DNA of 64,000 bases from UBA1756 sp045222555 (lineage in GTDB: Bacteria; Bacteroidota; Bacteroidia; Bacteroidales; WCHB1-69). Positions within the stretch are counted from its first letter, which is position 1. Each line of letters opens with the position of its first letter. The translations under genes were made by a program, and so were the position numbers. The DNA lies in assembly GCA_045222555.1 (NCBI GenBank), contig JBGUYY010000091.1, positions 1 through 64,000 of the forward strand, read 5' to 3'. A model generated the notes under the pieces. That model saw only the letters and a program-made list of their open reading frames with translations. It made no database searches and was not told the DNA's origin. Below, piece by piece: positions 42,667 through 50,652 of the stretch.

Positions 42667-43900
42667 GCCGGTCGTAGGCCCCGCCATCATCCAGCAAATA
42701 AAGCAGGATGAAGTATTCGTTGCCGGTCTCCCAGTGGCTTCCTTCCACATAGGTTTCATCAATCTGCTGGGAGTTGTCGGGCACAAACACATACTGGTAG
42801 TTGTAATACCCCTGTTTGAGGTATAGGGTAGTCTCCCACGAGCTGATGGCGTTGTTGTAGTGCATCTCGGCCTCCGGCACGATGCGCCAGTCGGTGAGCT
42901 GGCCGAACACATACACCTTGCCGCCCGTCAGCGGATAGTCGGAGCGGAGGGTGAAGTAGGTGTGTACATACTCTTCGCGGTTCTCTCCATCGAAATCCTC
43001 GGTTTTGTAGAAACACTTGCCGGCAGCGGTGGTCCCAGACACGTAGGGTCCGTAGGGGCGCGCCATATCCTCCAGCACGTAGGCCACGTTGCGGCCGTGT
43101 TCCAGTCCGCACGACACGATGCGGGTGCCGTTGTATTTCAGACTTTTCAGGTCAAAGGTGCGGAACTCGGAGCCGCCGTTGAACACATTGCTGTTGTCGT
43201 CGTAGTCGAAGCTGTACTCGCCCGGCTTGCCAGCGCGGTAGCGCAGTCCCATGATGGCGTTGTCCCACCGGCCGTTTTGCAAGATGGTGGCATGGAGGTG
43301 CTGTGCAGGGTTGCGAACCGTCCAGCTGCCCGTGTTGGCCACAAAGTCCACCTCCTGTTTTTCGTACATCACGTTCACATCGGAGGCGCGGTGTACCGTG
43401 GCGCTAATGCCTGCCTGCAGCGGTTCCAATACCATGAAGCGGCGCGTCAGCACAGGATGCTCGGGGTCGTCTTCATACACATATAATATATAGTTGCCCG
43501 ACCGTGTGATACGCATCAGCTCACCCGGGAACTGGAGCCTATAGTGAACATAGTACTGCAGGGTGTTCATCGAGTAGCTATACTCGGTAATCTCATCTTC
43601 CTGAAACCCTTCCAGATATTCAATCTGATTCATGCCGTCGAGTTTCCAGTCGTGCGTGCAGTGGATAAAGGTATATTTGAAATAGCGCGGCTCGCCGTTC
43701 AGGTCGTCGAAGGTGAGGGTGAGCGGTTCACCGCCCTTTAGGGTCATGATGGGGAAGCCCATCTGGTAGTTCCCGTTATAAAGCTGTACGCTGGTGATAC
43801 CGTCGGTATACACCATGTCGGTGAGCTGGAAGTTAGTGAAATCCTGCGCCCGTACAAGCGTGGCCGAAAGGAGCAGGACGAAGAGGGTGATTCTTTTCAT
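42635..43900 (-). CDS. Type IX secretion system plug protein (DUF5103)
   Basis: Exported protein of 421 residues with signal peptide MKRITLFVLLLSATLVRAQ. It matches DUF5103 by SVQLYNGNYQMGFPIMTLKG, LTLTFDDLNGEPRYFKYTFI, HCTHDWKLDGMNQIEYLEGF, SMNTLQYYVHYRLQFP and the C-terminal VFGQLTDWRIVPEAEM. In Flavobacterium a DUF5103 protein (Plug) caps the SprA translocon of T9SS. This agrees with the T9SS-type sorting tail at 1-2010 and the PorE-like gene at 61797. It overlaps the convergent methyltransferase gene at the 3' end and lies upstream of nothing else on this strand until 45150. Confidence 0.9.
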   Translation of the reverse strand: MKRITLFVLLLSATLVRAQDFTNFQLTDMVYTDGITSVQLYNGNYQMGFPIMTLKGGEPLTLTFDDLNGEPRYFKYTFIHCTHDWKLDGMNQIEYLEGFQEDEITEYSYSMNTLQYYVHYRLQFPGELMRITRSGNYILYVYEDDPEHPVLTRRFMVLEPLQAGISATVHRASDVNVMYEKQEVDFVANTGSWTVRNPAQHLHATILQNGRWDNAIMGLRYRAGKPGEYSFDYDDNSNVFNGGSEFRTFDLKSLKYNGTRIVSCGLEHGRNVAYVLEDMARPYGPYVSGTTAAGKCFYKTEDFDGENREEYVHTYFTLRSDYPLTGGKVYVFGQLTDWRIVPEAEMHYNNAISSWETTLYLKQGYYNYQYVFVPDNSQQIDETYVEGSHWETGNEYFILLYLLDDGGAYDRLIGYKTLKME

Positions 43901-43923
43901 AATCTATAGGGTAAATGGTTTGA

Positions 43924-45150
43924 TTACTCAAACCTGATGGCATTCACCGGTGTGATGCGTTTCGAGACGAATGTGGCAGGAATGAGAAGCACCAGCAGAC
44001 AGATGAGCAGCAGGGCCACGTTGACAGCAATCAGGAAAATCCAGTCGAAGGAGATGGGCACGTAGGGCACGTAGTAGGAGTGTTCGTCGAGTTTGATGAG
44101 ATGGAAATATTTCTGTAATAGACAAATGCCAAATCCCACCACATTGCCGATGAGCATTCCTAACAGAATCATCCGCAGTCCCAAGCGGATGAACACCCCG
44201 CGCACGTCGGCAGTGGTCATGCCCATGGTTTTGAGGATGCCGATGGTGGGCGTGCGCTCTAAAATGATGATGAAGCAGGTGGAGATGAGCGTGATCATGC
44301 ACACGAGGAGGGTGATGGTGAGCAGCACGAACACGTTGGTGTCGAACAGGTCGGTCCATTCGAAGATGGCGGGATAGAGCTGCTTGATGGTATGGGCTTG
44401 CAGGTCGTAGCCGATATGCTGGTGAACATATTCGCCCACCTCGTCGAGCTTGTCGTAGTCGTTGATGAGGATTTCCACGCAGCCCACCTGATTCGTCTCC
44501 CAGCCGTTGATTTTCTGCACATGGCGGAGGTCGCCGATGACATAATGGTCGTCGTACTCGGGCATCCCGGTGCTATAGATGCCGCTGACACGGAAGGCGC
44601 GGTCGAATTTCTTGCCATCGTTCCAGAAATAGCCAAACACCTTGTCGCCCACCTTCAGTTTCAGGCGGTCGGCGATGCTGCGCGACACCAATATGCCTTT
44701 GGTGACGGTGTCGGCCGAAAGTTCCAGTGGCTTTCCTTCCACCAGATTTCTTTGGAACGCCTTCCAGTCGAAGGAAGCATCAATGCCTTTCAGCACGATG
44801 CCCTCCACCTGCTCGTCGCTTTTGAGCACCCCGCACTTGGTGGCCGCATACTGGATGTGCGCCACATCGGGATTGCCCTTCAGCTCTTTCAGCAGTGCCG
44901 CATCTTTTGTGATGGGATGCACATCGTAGCTGGGGTTGTTTTCGTAATAGGTGATGCGGATGTGCGAGCCCATGTCGATCACCTTCTGTTCGATCACCTC
45001 ACGGTAGCCTGTGGAGATCGAGACCGCTGCGATGATGATGGTCAAACAGATGGCGATACCTGCCACCGAAAGTCGCACGATGGGGCGCGTTTGGCTTCCC
45101 TGCGATGATTTTAGCAGACGGCGCGATAGCAACTGTTTGACGGATTGCAT
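43924..45150 (-). CDS. FtsX-like ABC transporter permease (LolC/E type)
   Basis: Inner-membrane permease of 408 residues in the MacB/LolCE class. One N-terminal helix (IVRLSVAGIAICLTIIIAAVS) is followed by a large periplasmic MacB-PCD-like domain (about 50-265), then three C-terminal helices with VFVLLTITLLVCMITLISTC and TPTIGILKTMGMTTADVRGV, the FtsX coupling motif. Lipoprotein release or efflux-type mechanotransmission is the family role. No ATPase gene is adjacent, so its LolD-like partner must be encoded elsewhere. Confidence 0.88.
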   Translation of the reverse strand: MQSVKQLLSRRLLKSSQGSQTRPIVRLSVAGIAICLTIIIAAVSISTGYREVIEQKVIDMGSHIRITYYENNPSYDVHPITKDAALLKELKGNPDVAHIQYAATKCGVLKSDEQVEGIVLKGIDASFDWKAFQRNLVEGKPLELSADTVTKGILVSRSIADRLKLKVGDKVFGYFWNDGKKFDRAFRVSGIYSTGMPEYDDHYVIGDLRHVQKINGWETNQVGCVEILINDYDKLDEVGEYVHQHIGYDLQAHTIKQLYPAIFEWTDLFDTNVFVLLTITLLVCMITLISTCFIIILERTPTIGILKTMGMTTADVRGVFIRLGLRMILLGMLIGNVVGFGICLLQKYFHLIKLDEHSYYVPYVPISFDWIFLIAVNVALLLICLLVLLIPATFVSKRITPVNAIRFE

Positions 45151-45164
45151 TTTTATAATTTTTT

Positions 45165-45740
45165 TTAGAATTTGTAATTAAACCCTACTTTAATCTCCAT
45201 GATGGAATAGACATTCAATTCATCGTAAACGGGGAACAGGAAGAGACCGTACGCCGACCAGTGATCGGTGATGTCCTGCTTGTAACCAGCACCCACGAGC
45301 ACGCCATTGGTGTTTTCACGTCCGTCGGCACCACCCGGGAAGCTGAGCCACTCGTATTCGGCGTGCAGCACCAACCGTTTCCAGATATAGCCCTCCACGA
45401 AGGCACGTGCCCCAAAGATGTGGGTGAAATACTTGATACCGTCTAAGCTTTTGTAATAGCTGAGGTGATAGGTACCGCCAATGCCCACGCAGATGAAGTC
45501 GATGCCGGGACAGATGCCGAAATGGGGAGATACCTGCATGTTGAGCTGGGAGTAGCTGACGCCGAAACCCACGTTGCCGCCCACCACGAACTTCACTTTC
45601 CGTTCGGCGAGGGGACTGTTGTCGCGCACCATGAGACTTTTGGGCAGCGGCACATTCTCCACATCTGTTTGCGCCACTACATCGCCGGCGGTCAACGCCA
45701 GCAAAAGCAGTCCGAAAATTAATCCAAAAATCTTTTTCAT
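45165..45740 (-). CDS. Hypothetical outer-membrane beta-barrel protein
   Basis: Exported protein of 191 residues with a signal peptide ending GDVVAQ. The mature part alternates in strand-like fashion (KFVVGGNVGFGVSYSQLNMQ, VGIGGTYHLSYYK, ARAFVEGYIWKRLVLHAEYE) and ends EIKVGFNYKF with a terminal Phe, typical of an outer-membrane barrel. Function unknown. It has a promoter at 45835-45842 and precedes the FtsX-like gene by 14 bases. Confidence 0.75.
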   Translation of the reverse strand: MKKIFGLIFGLLLLALTAGDVVAQTDVENVPLPKSLMVRDNSPLAERKVKFVVGGNVGFGVSYSQLNMQVSPHFGICPGIDFICVGIGGTYHLSYYKSLDGIKYFTHIFGARAFVEGYIWKRLVLHAEYEWLSFPGGADGRENTNGVLVGAGYKQDITDHWSAYGLFLFPVYDELNVYSIMEIKVGFNYKF

Positions 45741-45834
45741 TTTGTTTATATACAGGGACTTCTGTTTTACAATTCTTGCGCCAAAGCCTCAGACCTTGCG
45801 AGCCCTTTCAACAAAGCCTAAAAATATGACGCTG

Positions 45835-45842
45835 CAAAGATA
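45835..45842 (-). promoter_or_regulatory. TAnnTTTG promoter of outer-membrane protein gene
   Basis: TATCTTTG on the minus strand, 94 bases before the ATG at 45740 and just after the stop of the microprotein gene, marking the end of the acyltransferase operon. Confidence 0.55.
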
Positions 45843-45874
45843 CGCATTATTTTGTCATCCCCTTCAAAAAAACA

Positions 45875-45994
45875 TCAGAAGGTGGTGTAAAGACACGAAA
45901 TATCACCGTCGCTACGATGCATCAGCAGCAGGCCCATCAATATCATTATAGCAATGATTATCAGAATTTTAATAACTTTCTTTTTCCAAAACAT
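45875..45994 (-). CDS. 39-residue membrane microprotein, DltX-like, of the MBOAT operon
   Basis: A short frame, easily missed, beginning ATG TTT TGG AAA inside the last codons of the SGNH gene (26-base overlap) and ending TGA at 45875-45877. The product is MFWKKKV at the N-terminus (positive inside), one long hydrophobic helix (IKILIIIAIMILMGLLLM), a short polar stretch (HRSDGDIS) and the C-terminus CLYTTF. Size, topology and the terminal Y-x-x-F resemble DltX, the microprotein of the D-alanylation pathway whose C-terminal F-x-Y-x-x-F motif is needed for acyl transfer with the MBOAT DltB and with DltD. Here the first Phe of that motif is Cys. Position right after an MBOAT and a DltD-like gene strongly supports a real gene; the function is inferred. 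Confidence 0.75.
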   Translation of the reverse strand: MFWKKKVIKILIIIAIMILMGLLLMHRSDGDISCLYTTF

Positions 45995-47078
45995 ACGCTT
46001 TAATTTTCTGATAAATTAAATAAGCCCCATAGCTGGAATGATGCTGCCAGTCGTCGAAAGTGCCTGGGAGGGTAGAAAGGTCGGTGCAGTCGATATAAGC
46101 CGCATTTTCCTCTTTCAAAACTTGTACTATATTTTTAGAAACTTGCTGTATTTTAGCAACTTCTTCTGGATACACTTGACTAAAGGCAATCTGGTTGTAA
46201 GGACCTACCACAAACACAATATCCACTCCGCGCTCCTTGCACAGCCGTATCATTGTCCTGAGTTCGTCGGCGCGATAGGTCTCTTCCGGATGGGGTGTCA
46301 GGGTATAAGTGTGTAGGTTGAAAGATTTTAAAACATTCAGGTCGTAGCGATACACACTGCTGTCGGGCCGCGGGGCATGGTCGGGCAGGGGAACAAAGGT
46401 CATGGTATCCTGCCATTTCAAATCCTTCTCAAACGCTGCCCGATGAAGATGGAAACGTAAATCCTGATAGTATTTGCGGCGGGTTTGATCCACATAATAT
46501 CCCAAACCTTCTCCTATCCGATCCATCAGAGACATATTTCTTTTGTTGATCTTCAGGATTTTTATAATATCTTGATTCTTAGTATGATTTGCTTTCTGAT
46601 ATTCCACACAAGAGACATATCGGTTGAAATAATCAGTATTGCTGGATGCGAGTTGGCTACAGCCGTATGAGGGGTTGAGGTAAAAAATCACCTTCAAATC
46701 CTTGACATTCTCGTTGCTCTGAATCAGCGGAAAATACACACAAGGAGTTCTGCCCGCGCCCGAAATCACCGAAAAGCCGCAGTGGAGGGCGGTGTCACTG
46801 TTCAGGAAATCGAAATAGTTGCCCTCGGGTTTCAGTTTGGTTTCGGAAGTGCCTAAGATGAGATAGCCGTTGTGCTGCTTGATGCTGCGCAGAAGCAAGT
46901 CGGTGTAAAGCGGGTTGTTGTCCCGTAGGTCTTGATGCCGAATGGTATAGAGCTGTTGGCTGCTCTCTGGTGCGCGAAACGTGGGGATGCACCAGGCCAC
47001 CACTCCCCACACAAGCAGCGAGGCCATTGCCACCACCCCGATTCGGGCCAGATTTTTCAAACGGTATATTTCCTTCAT
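45969..47078 (-). CDS. DltD-like SGNH-fold envelope acyl-transfer protein
   Basis: Protein of 369 residues with an N-terminal membrane anchor (about 11-31) and a periplasmic SGNH-like domain. The nucleophile candidate is Ser78 in LILGTSETK (compare G-S-S-E in DltD), and the acid-His pair is D343-W-Q-H346 in FDDWQHHSSYGAYLI. VDIVFVVGPYNQIAF is the strand before the last part. In Dlt-type systems this protein takes acyl groups delivered by the MBOAT partner and puts them on an envelope polymer; the polymer and acyl group are unknown here. TGATG overlap with the MBOAT gene, and the microprotein gene starts inside its 3' end. Confidence 0.82.
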   Translation of the reverse strand: MKEIYRLKNLARIGVVAMASLLVWGVVAWCIPTFRAPESSQQLYTIRHQDLRDNNPLYTDLLLRSIKQHNGYLILGTSETKLKPEGNYFDFLNSDTALHCGFSVISGAGRTPCVYFPLIQSNENVKDLKVIFYLNPSYGCSQLASSNTDYFNRYVSCVEYQKANHTKNQDIIKILKINKRNMSLMDRIGEGLGYYVDQTRRKYYQDLRFHLHRAAFEKDLKWQDTMTFVPLPDHAPRPDSSVYRYDLNVLKSFNLHTYTLTPHPEETYRADELRTMIRLCKERGVDIVFVVGPYNQIAFSQVYPEEVAKIQQVSKNIVQVLKEENAAYIDCTDLSTLPGTFDDWQHHSSYGAYLIYQKIKAYVLEKESY

Positions 47079-48274
47079 CAGAACAACAAGTTAAACATCT
47101 CCGATAATTTATCGATAGAATAGTTGAAAAAGATCCATCCCACAGTCACAAACAAAAAGGTGGAACCGATGCCTATGGTTTTTCGGACTGGGGTTAGGGA
47201 TTTCTCAGTTTTTTTATAGGTAAATAATTTATATACAGAAAGTCCGATACCGTGCCACAGTCCCCACAACAGGAAATTGAGCGTGCTGCCATGCCACAAT
47301 CCGCACACGGCAAAGGTAACCAGATAGGCGGTCACCGACACCACCATGCGATAGCGTGCGATGGACAGCCGGTTCAGCAGGGCGATGACGGGTTTGAAGA
47401 CATAGATGCGCAAAAAGGTGGAAAAGGTGATGTGCCAACGTTTCCAAAACTCTGAGGGATTGGTAGAAAAGTAGGGATTGTTGAAGTTTTCCGGCGTTCG
47501 GATGCCCATCATGTAGGCCATGCCGATGGCGATGTCGCAGTAGCCGGAGAAGTCGATGTAGATGTAAAGGGAGTAGAGCAATGCTGCTGTAATGACGGCG
47601 CCCCAGGGACCGAAAAATGGCAGAAGCGCCTCATAATCCACTGCGTACGGCTTGATGAGGGAAACAATCAGCAGTACTTTGACCGCCCCGATGAAAATGC
47701 GCCCCACGCCGGCGAGCAGCATCCGCACATTGAAGCGCACGCGGGTGGTGTTCACCCAGTAATGGAAATTGTTGAAGGTGTCGATAGGGCCGGCCGCGAA
47801 GGTGGGGAAGAAGAAGAGGTAGTTGAGGTAGGTCAGGGGGTTGCGGCTGCGCAGCGTTCCTTTATAGCTCTCCACCAACCAATGGATGATTCGGAATAGA
47901 ATATAGGAGAGCCCTATCTTCTCCACGGTAAGGAAATGCTTGCCGATGACGTCGGTCCACCAGCTGCCGAGCCACGATTGTACCAGCGGGTAGTTGCGCA
48001 CGGCAAAAAAAGTGATCATCAGCAGCAACACACCTCCCAGCAGCCAGCCGCTTTTCCGGTGCTGGAGCAGGCAGCCCGCGCCGTAGGCTACCACCGCAAA
48101 CAGGAATAGGAAGAAGAGGGATCGTGGCGAAACGATGTAGGTCAGTATCCAGACATTACCCCCCAACAAGAGCACATTATTCAGCCAGCCTCTCCGAAAA
48201 ATCCACTTTCCGCATACAAAGACGAAGAGGAACAGCAGGATGCCGAAAAAGAGAGAATAGCTGGAGAATAACAT
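47078..48274 (-). CDS. MBOAT family O-acyltransferase (DltB/AlgI-like)
   Basis: Polytopic membrane protein of 398 residues with 10-11 predicted helices. MBOAT signatures are FFFPTFAAGPIDTF, YSLYIYIDFSGYCDIAIGMA, NNPYFSTNPSEFWKRWHITF and AVCGLWHGSTLNFLLWGLWH, where His328 is the expected catalytic residue and His341 a second conserved one. It carries acyl groups across the inner membrane to an envelope acceptor, as DltB or AlgI do. It lies 10 bases after the Pro/Glu-rich gene and shares TGATG with the DltD-like gene. Confidence 0.92.
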   Translation of the reverse strand: MLFSSYSLFFGILLFLFVFVCGKWIFRRGWLNNVLLLGGNVWILTYIVSPRSLFFLFLFAVVAYGAGCLLQHRKSGWLLGGVLLLMITFFAVRNYPLVQSWLGSWWTDVIGKHFLTVEKIGLSYILFRIIHWLVESYKGTLRSRNPLTYLNYLFFFPTFAAGPIDTFNNFHYWVNTTRVRFNVRMLLAGVGRIFIGAVKVLLIVSLIKPYAVDYEALLPFFGPWGAVITAALLYSLYIYIDFSGYCDIAIGMAYMMGIRTPENFNNPYFSTNPSEFWKRWHITFSTFLRIYVFKPVIALLNRLSIARYRMVVSVTAYLVTFAVCGLWHGSTLNFLLWGLWHGIGLSVYKLFTYKKTEKSLTPVRKTIGIGSTFLFVTVGWIFFNYSIDKLSEMFNLLF

Positions 48275-48283
48275 TGCAGTGGA

Positions 48284-49243
48284 TTACACAAATTTCCGTC
48301 TCACCAGGTCGCAGAGGGAGAGGTAGGCCGAGGAGTCAATGTCCCACGAATAGTATTTCTTCAGCATGTCGATGGTCTGGAAAGCCTCGTCGATATTTTC
48401 GCACATGTTCAGTTTCTGGATGGCTTTGCCGAAGTCCTCACCTTTTCCTTTGAAGAGTTCTTTAATGTATAAGAATTTGTCGTTCAAGGAGATGGCTTTT
48501 GAGATATCGTCGATATGTCCGTGCTGGAACTTGGAGGCTAAGGAGTTGTCTTCCTGTCCGAGCAGGTCGTTGAGTGAGCGTTTGGCTTGTGGGGTGGGCT
48601 CTTCGGGGAAGAGTTCGGCAGGAGCAGGTTGGGGATGAGAAGCAGGGGCAGGTTCTTCTTTGATGACAGGAGCAGGTGTGGGGGCGGGGTGATGGATGGG
48701 TTCCGGCTCCAGTTGTGGTTCGGGTTCACGGATTGGTTCCGGTTCGCGGATCGGTTCCGGTTCAGCGACAGGCTCCGGTTCAGTGGCGGGTTCTTCCACT
48801 TCGAGGTAGGACAGGATATCGGGAACGGGTTCCGGTTCGGGCTCGACGACTTTGACGGGTTCGGATTTCGGGGCTGGTTGGGGAACCGGTGCGGGCTCTA
48901 CCGTGCGGATAGGCTCCGGCGTAGGAGCGGGCTGTTCGTTCTTGATGGAGTGGATTCGGGGTTCAATTTTGAGGACACGAAAAGGTTTCGGCTCTGGTTT
49001 TGCCGCTGGCTCCGGCTCGGGTGTGGGTTCGGGTTTGATTTCGCGGACGGGTTCCGGTTGGACTGTCGGAGCGGGGGTGTTGGCGCACTGCAGCACGGTC
49101 ATGTAGGCGTCGCGGAGCAGTTGCAGGGTCACGTCGCGCTCTATCGGTGACATCGGAAGTTGGTTTTCGGCGATAAGTTCCAGCTTGTGAGCGATTTTCG
49201 CCAAATCCTCATAAAAGTTTACATTTTGTTCAAAATTATTCAT
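48284..49243 (-). CDS. Pro/Glu-repeat protein with conserved C-terminal helical domain
   Basis: Soluble protein of 319 residues in three parts: a helical N-terminus (1-50), a low-complexity middle of about 170 residues built from PEP/EPEP units such as EPEPIREPEPIREPEP (likely extended and disordered), and a C-terminal helical domain (about 235-319: DISKAISLNDKFLYIKELFK, KAIQKLNMCENIDEAFQTID). The C-terminal domain recurs in Bacteroidota proteins of unknown function, to my knowledge. No signal peptide. It is first in the transcription unit that continues into the MBOAT operon, 10 bases downstream, but a functional link is unproven. Confidence 0.78.
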   Translation of the reverse strand: MNNFEQNVNFYEDLAKIAHKLELIAENQLPMSPIERDVTLQLLRDAYMTVLQCANTPAPTVQPEPVREIKPEPTPEPEPAAKPEPKPFRVLKIEPRIHSIKNEQPAPTPEPIRTVEPAPVPQPAPKSEPVKVVEPEPEPVPDILSYLEVEEPATEPEPVAEPEPIREPEPIREPEPQLEPEPIHHPAPTPAPVIKEEPAPASHPQPAPAELFPEEPTPQAKRSLNDLLGQEDNSLASKFQHGHIDDISKAISLNDKFLYIKELFKGKGEDFGKAIQKLNMCENIDEAFQTIDMLKKYYSWDIDSSAYLSLCDLVRRKFV

Positions 49244-49275
49244 GTTGAAAGTGGCTAATGGTATTAAAGTTTTTA

Positions 49276-49283
49276 TAAATTTG
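49276..49283 (+). promoter_or_regulatory. TAnnTTTG promoter of tdk
   Basis: TAAATTTG, 55 bases before the ATG at 49339. Confidence 0.6.
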
Positions 49284-49338
49284 CGTTCGCAAAAAAAGCG
49301 GCCAAAATTACAATTTTTTTTTCAATAATTTCATCAAA

Positions 49339-49938
49339 ATGTATAGGGAAACCAAAGTTAATCGCAATATCAACAGAGGATGGATTGAAGTGGTGTGCGG
49401 GTCGATGTTTTCGGGAAAAACGGAGGAATTGTTGCGACGCATCAAGCGGGCCAACTTCGCCAACCAGAAAATCGAGCTCTTCAAGCCCGCCATTGATGTC
49501 CGCTACGACGAGGAGGAGGTGGTGTCGCACGACTCCAACTCCATGATCTCGACGCCGGTGCACAACTCGGCTGAAATCCTCCTGTATGTGAACATTGAGG
49601 GGGTGGAGGTGGTGGGCATTGACGAGGTGCAGTTCTTTGATGATGGTATTGTGGAGGTTTGTAATAAATTGGCTGACAGTGGAATACGGGTTATTGTGGC
49701 GGGTTTGGATATGGATTATTTGGGAAAGCCTTTCGCCTGTATGCCGAAGCTGATGGCCATTGCCGAGTACGTCACCAAGACGCACGCCATCTGTGTGAAG
49801 TGCGGCGAGCAGGCCCAGTTCTCGCACCGTCTGGTGGCCAACTCGCAGCAGGTGCTGTTGGGCGAGAAAGACAGCTATGAACCGCTTTGCCGACACTGTT
49901 TCAACGAGGTGAGGGAGGCGGAAAAGCAAGAACATTAA
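49339..49938 (+). CDS. tdk: Thymidine kinase (type II)
   Basis: Salvage enzyme of 199 residues, ATP + thymidine to dTMP. P-loop GSMFSGKTEELLRRIKRA (about residues 21-38), Mg2+/DE motif VVGIDEVQFFDD, and the zinc-binding lasso domain with Cys pairs CVKCGEQ and CRHC. IVAGLDMDYLGKPF carries the catalytic-site loop. Single gene, divergent from the Pro/Glu-repeat gene. Confidence 0.95.
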   Translation: MYRETKVNRNINRGWIEVVCGSMFSGKTEELLRRIKRANFANQKIELFKPAIDVRYDEEEVVSHDSNSMISTPVHNSAEILLYVNIEGVEVVGIDEVQFFDDGIVEVCNKLADSGIRVIVAGLDMDYLGKPFACMPKLMAIAEYVTKTHAICVKCGEQAQFSHRLVANSQQVLLGEKDSYEPLCRHCFNEVREAEKQEH

Positions 49939-49979
49939 AACATTTTCATTCATTTTTTCATTAATTCAAAAATAATTTG

Positions 49980-49987
49980 TATCTTTG
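49980..49987 (+). promoter_or_regulatory. TAnnTTTG promoter of paired small lipoprotein genes
   Basis: TATCTTTG, 41 bases before the ATG at 50029. A perfect 13-bp palindrome GCGCAAATTGCGC lies 2 bases downstream at 49990-50002, over the predicted transcript start, and may be an operator. Confidence 0.6.
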
Positions 49988-50028
49988 CCGCGCAAATTGC
50001 GCATTATAAAATACTTAAAATAAAAGTT

Positions 50029-50253
50029 ATGAAAAAATGCCTTGTGAGTGCCGCTATCCTGCTTTTTGCGGCCGTTCTGCTCTCTTCCTGCGAGAAGAAT
50101 TGCTTATGCAAAACTACCCGCGTCACCGCCACCACCAACGAGTCCCGCACCGATGATATGGGCAAGATGTCGGAGAAAAAATGCCTCGAGTACAACGGCA
50201 CTGTCAATGATGGCGAAGGCGTGGTGCGCACCATTGATTGTCATCTCGATTAA
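50029..50253 (+). CDS. Small cysteine-containing lipoprotein (first of a tandem pair)
   Basis: Lipoprotein of 74 residues: signal peptide with lipobox LLSSC (Cys21), then KNCLCKTTRVTATTN, a polar stretch, EKKCLEYNGTV and a final DCHLD. The four mature cysteines after the lipid-bearing one (C-x-C, C, C) recur in the next gene, suggesting a disulfide-stabilised or metal-binding small envelope protein. No known family recognised. Confidence 0.75.
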   Translation: MKKCLVSAAILLFAAVLLSSCEKNCLCKTTRVTATTNESRTDDMGKMSEKKCLEYNGTVNDGEGVVRTIDCHLD

Positions 50254-50285
50254 TAATTGAAAATTAAAAACTTAAATATTGTATC

Positions 50286-50594
50286 ATGAAAAAAGTTCTT
50301 TGTATTTGCTTTGCTTTGGCTTTCGTAGTTGCTATGATTTCATGCCAAAAAGAGTGCGTTTGCAAAAAAAGTGTCAGCCAGCTGGAAAACACCGACACCA
50401 CTGCTGTTGTTGACAGCACCAATGTTGACAGCACGGCTACCATCACCACCGACAATTCCGCTACTATGGACTCCATCATGCTGAATGCTCACCATATCTA
50501 TGACAAGCGTGAATGTGAGTACCTGAACATCGCCGACACTACTGTCAACACGGTGACCACCCTCACCTGCACGATGCAGAAAAAAGAGAAATAA
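50286..50594 (+). CDS. Small cysteine-containing lipoprotein (second of a tandem pair)
   Basis: Lipoprotein of 102 residues with lipobox AMISC (Cys20), then QKECVCKKSVSQ, a Thr/Asp-rich stretch (DTTAVVDSTNVDSTATITTD), and a C-terminus KRECEYLNIAD...LTCTMQKKEK. The order C-x-C, x-E/K-C-L/E-Y, C is shared with the preceding gene, so the two are diverged duplicates; this copy has gained the low-complexity middle. Terminator at 50612-50643. Confidence 0.75.
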   Translation: MKKVLCICFALAFVVAMISCQKECVCKKSVSQLENTDTTAVVDSTNVDSTATITTDNSATMDSIMLNAHHIYDKRECEYLNIADTTVNTVTTLTCTMQKKEK

Positions 50595-50611
50595 AATTTG
50601 CTAAACCGTAT

Positions 50612-50643
50612 AAAGGCCGTCTGCTTCAGATGGCCTTTTTTTT
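50612..50643 (+). terminator. Rho-independent terminator after lipoprotein pair
   Basis: 11-12-bp stem AAAGGCCGTCTG / CAGATGGCCTTT (one G-T pair) with a 3-base loop and a T-run, 18 bases after the stop. Confidence 0.82.
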
Positions 50644-50652
50644 CATATTGCC

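Noticed and set aside
47078..48274. MBOAT considered as an alginate acetylase (AlgI) of an alginate operon
   Set aside because: No alginate polymerase, AlgJ, AlgX or AlgF genes are adjacent; the DltD-like partner and microprotein fit a Dlt-type arrangement better.
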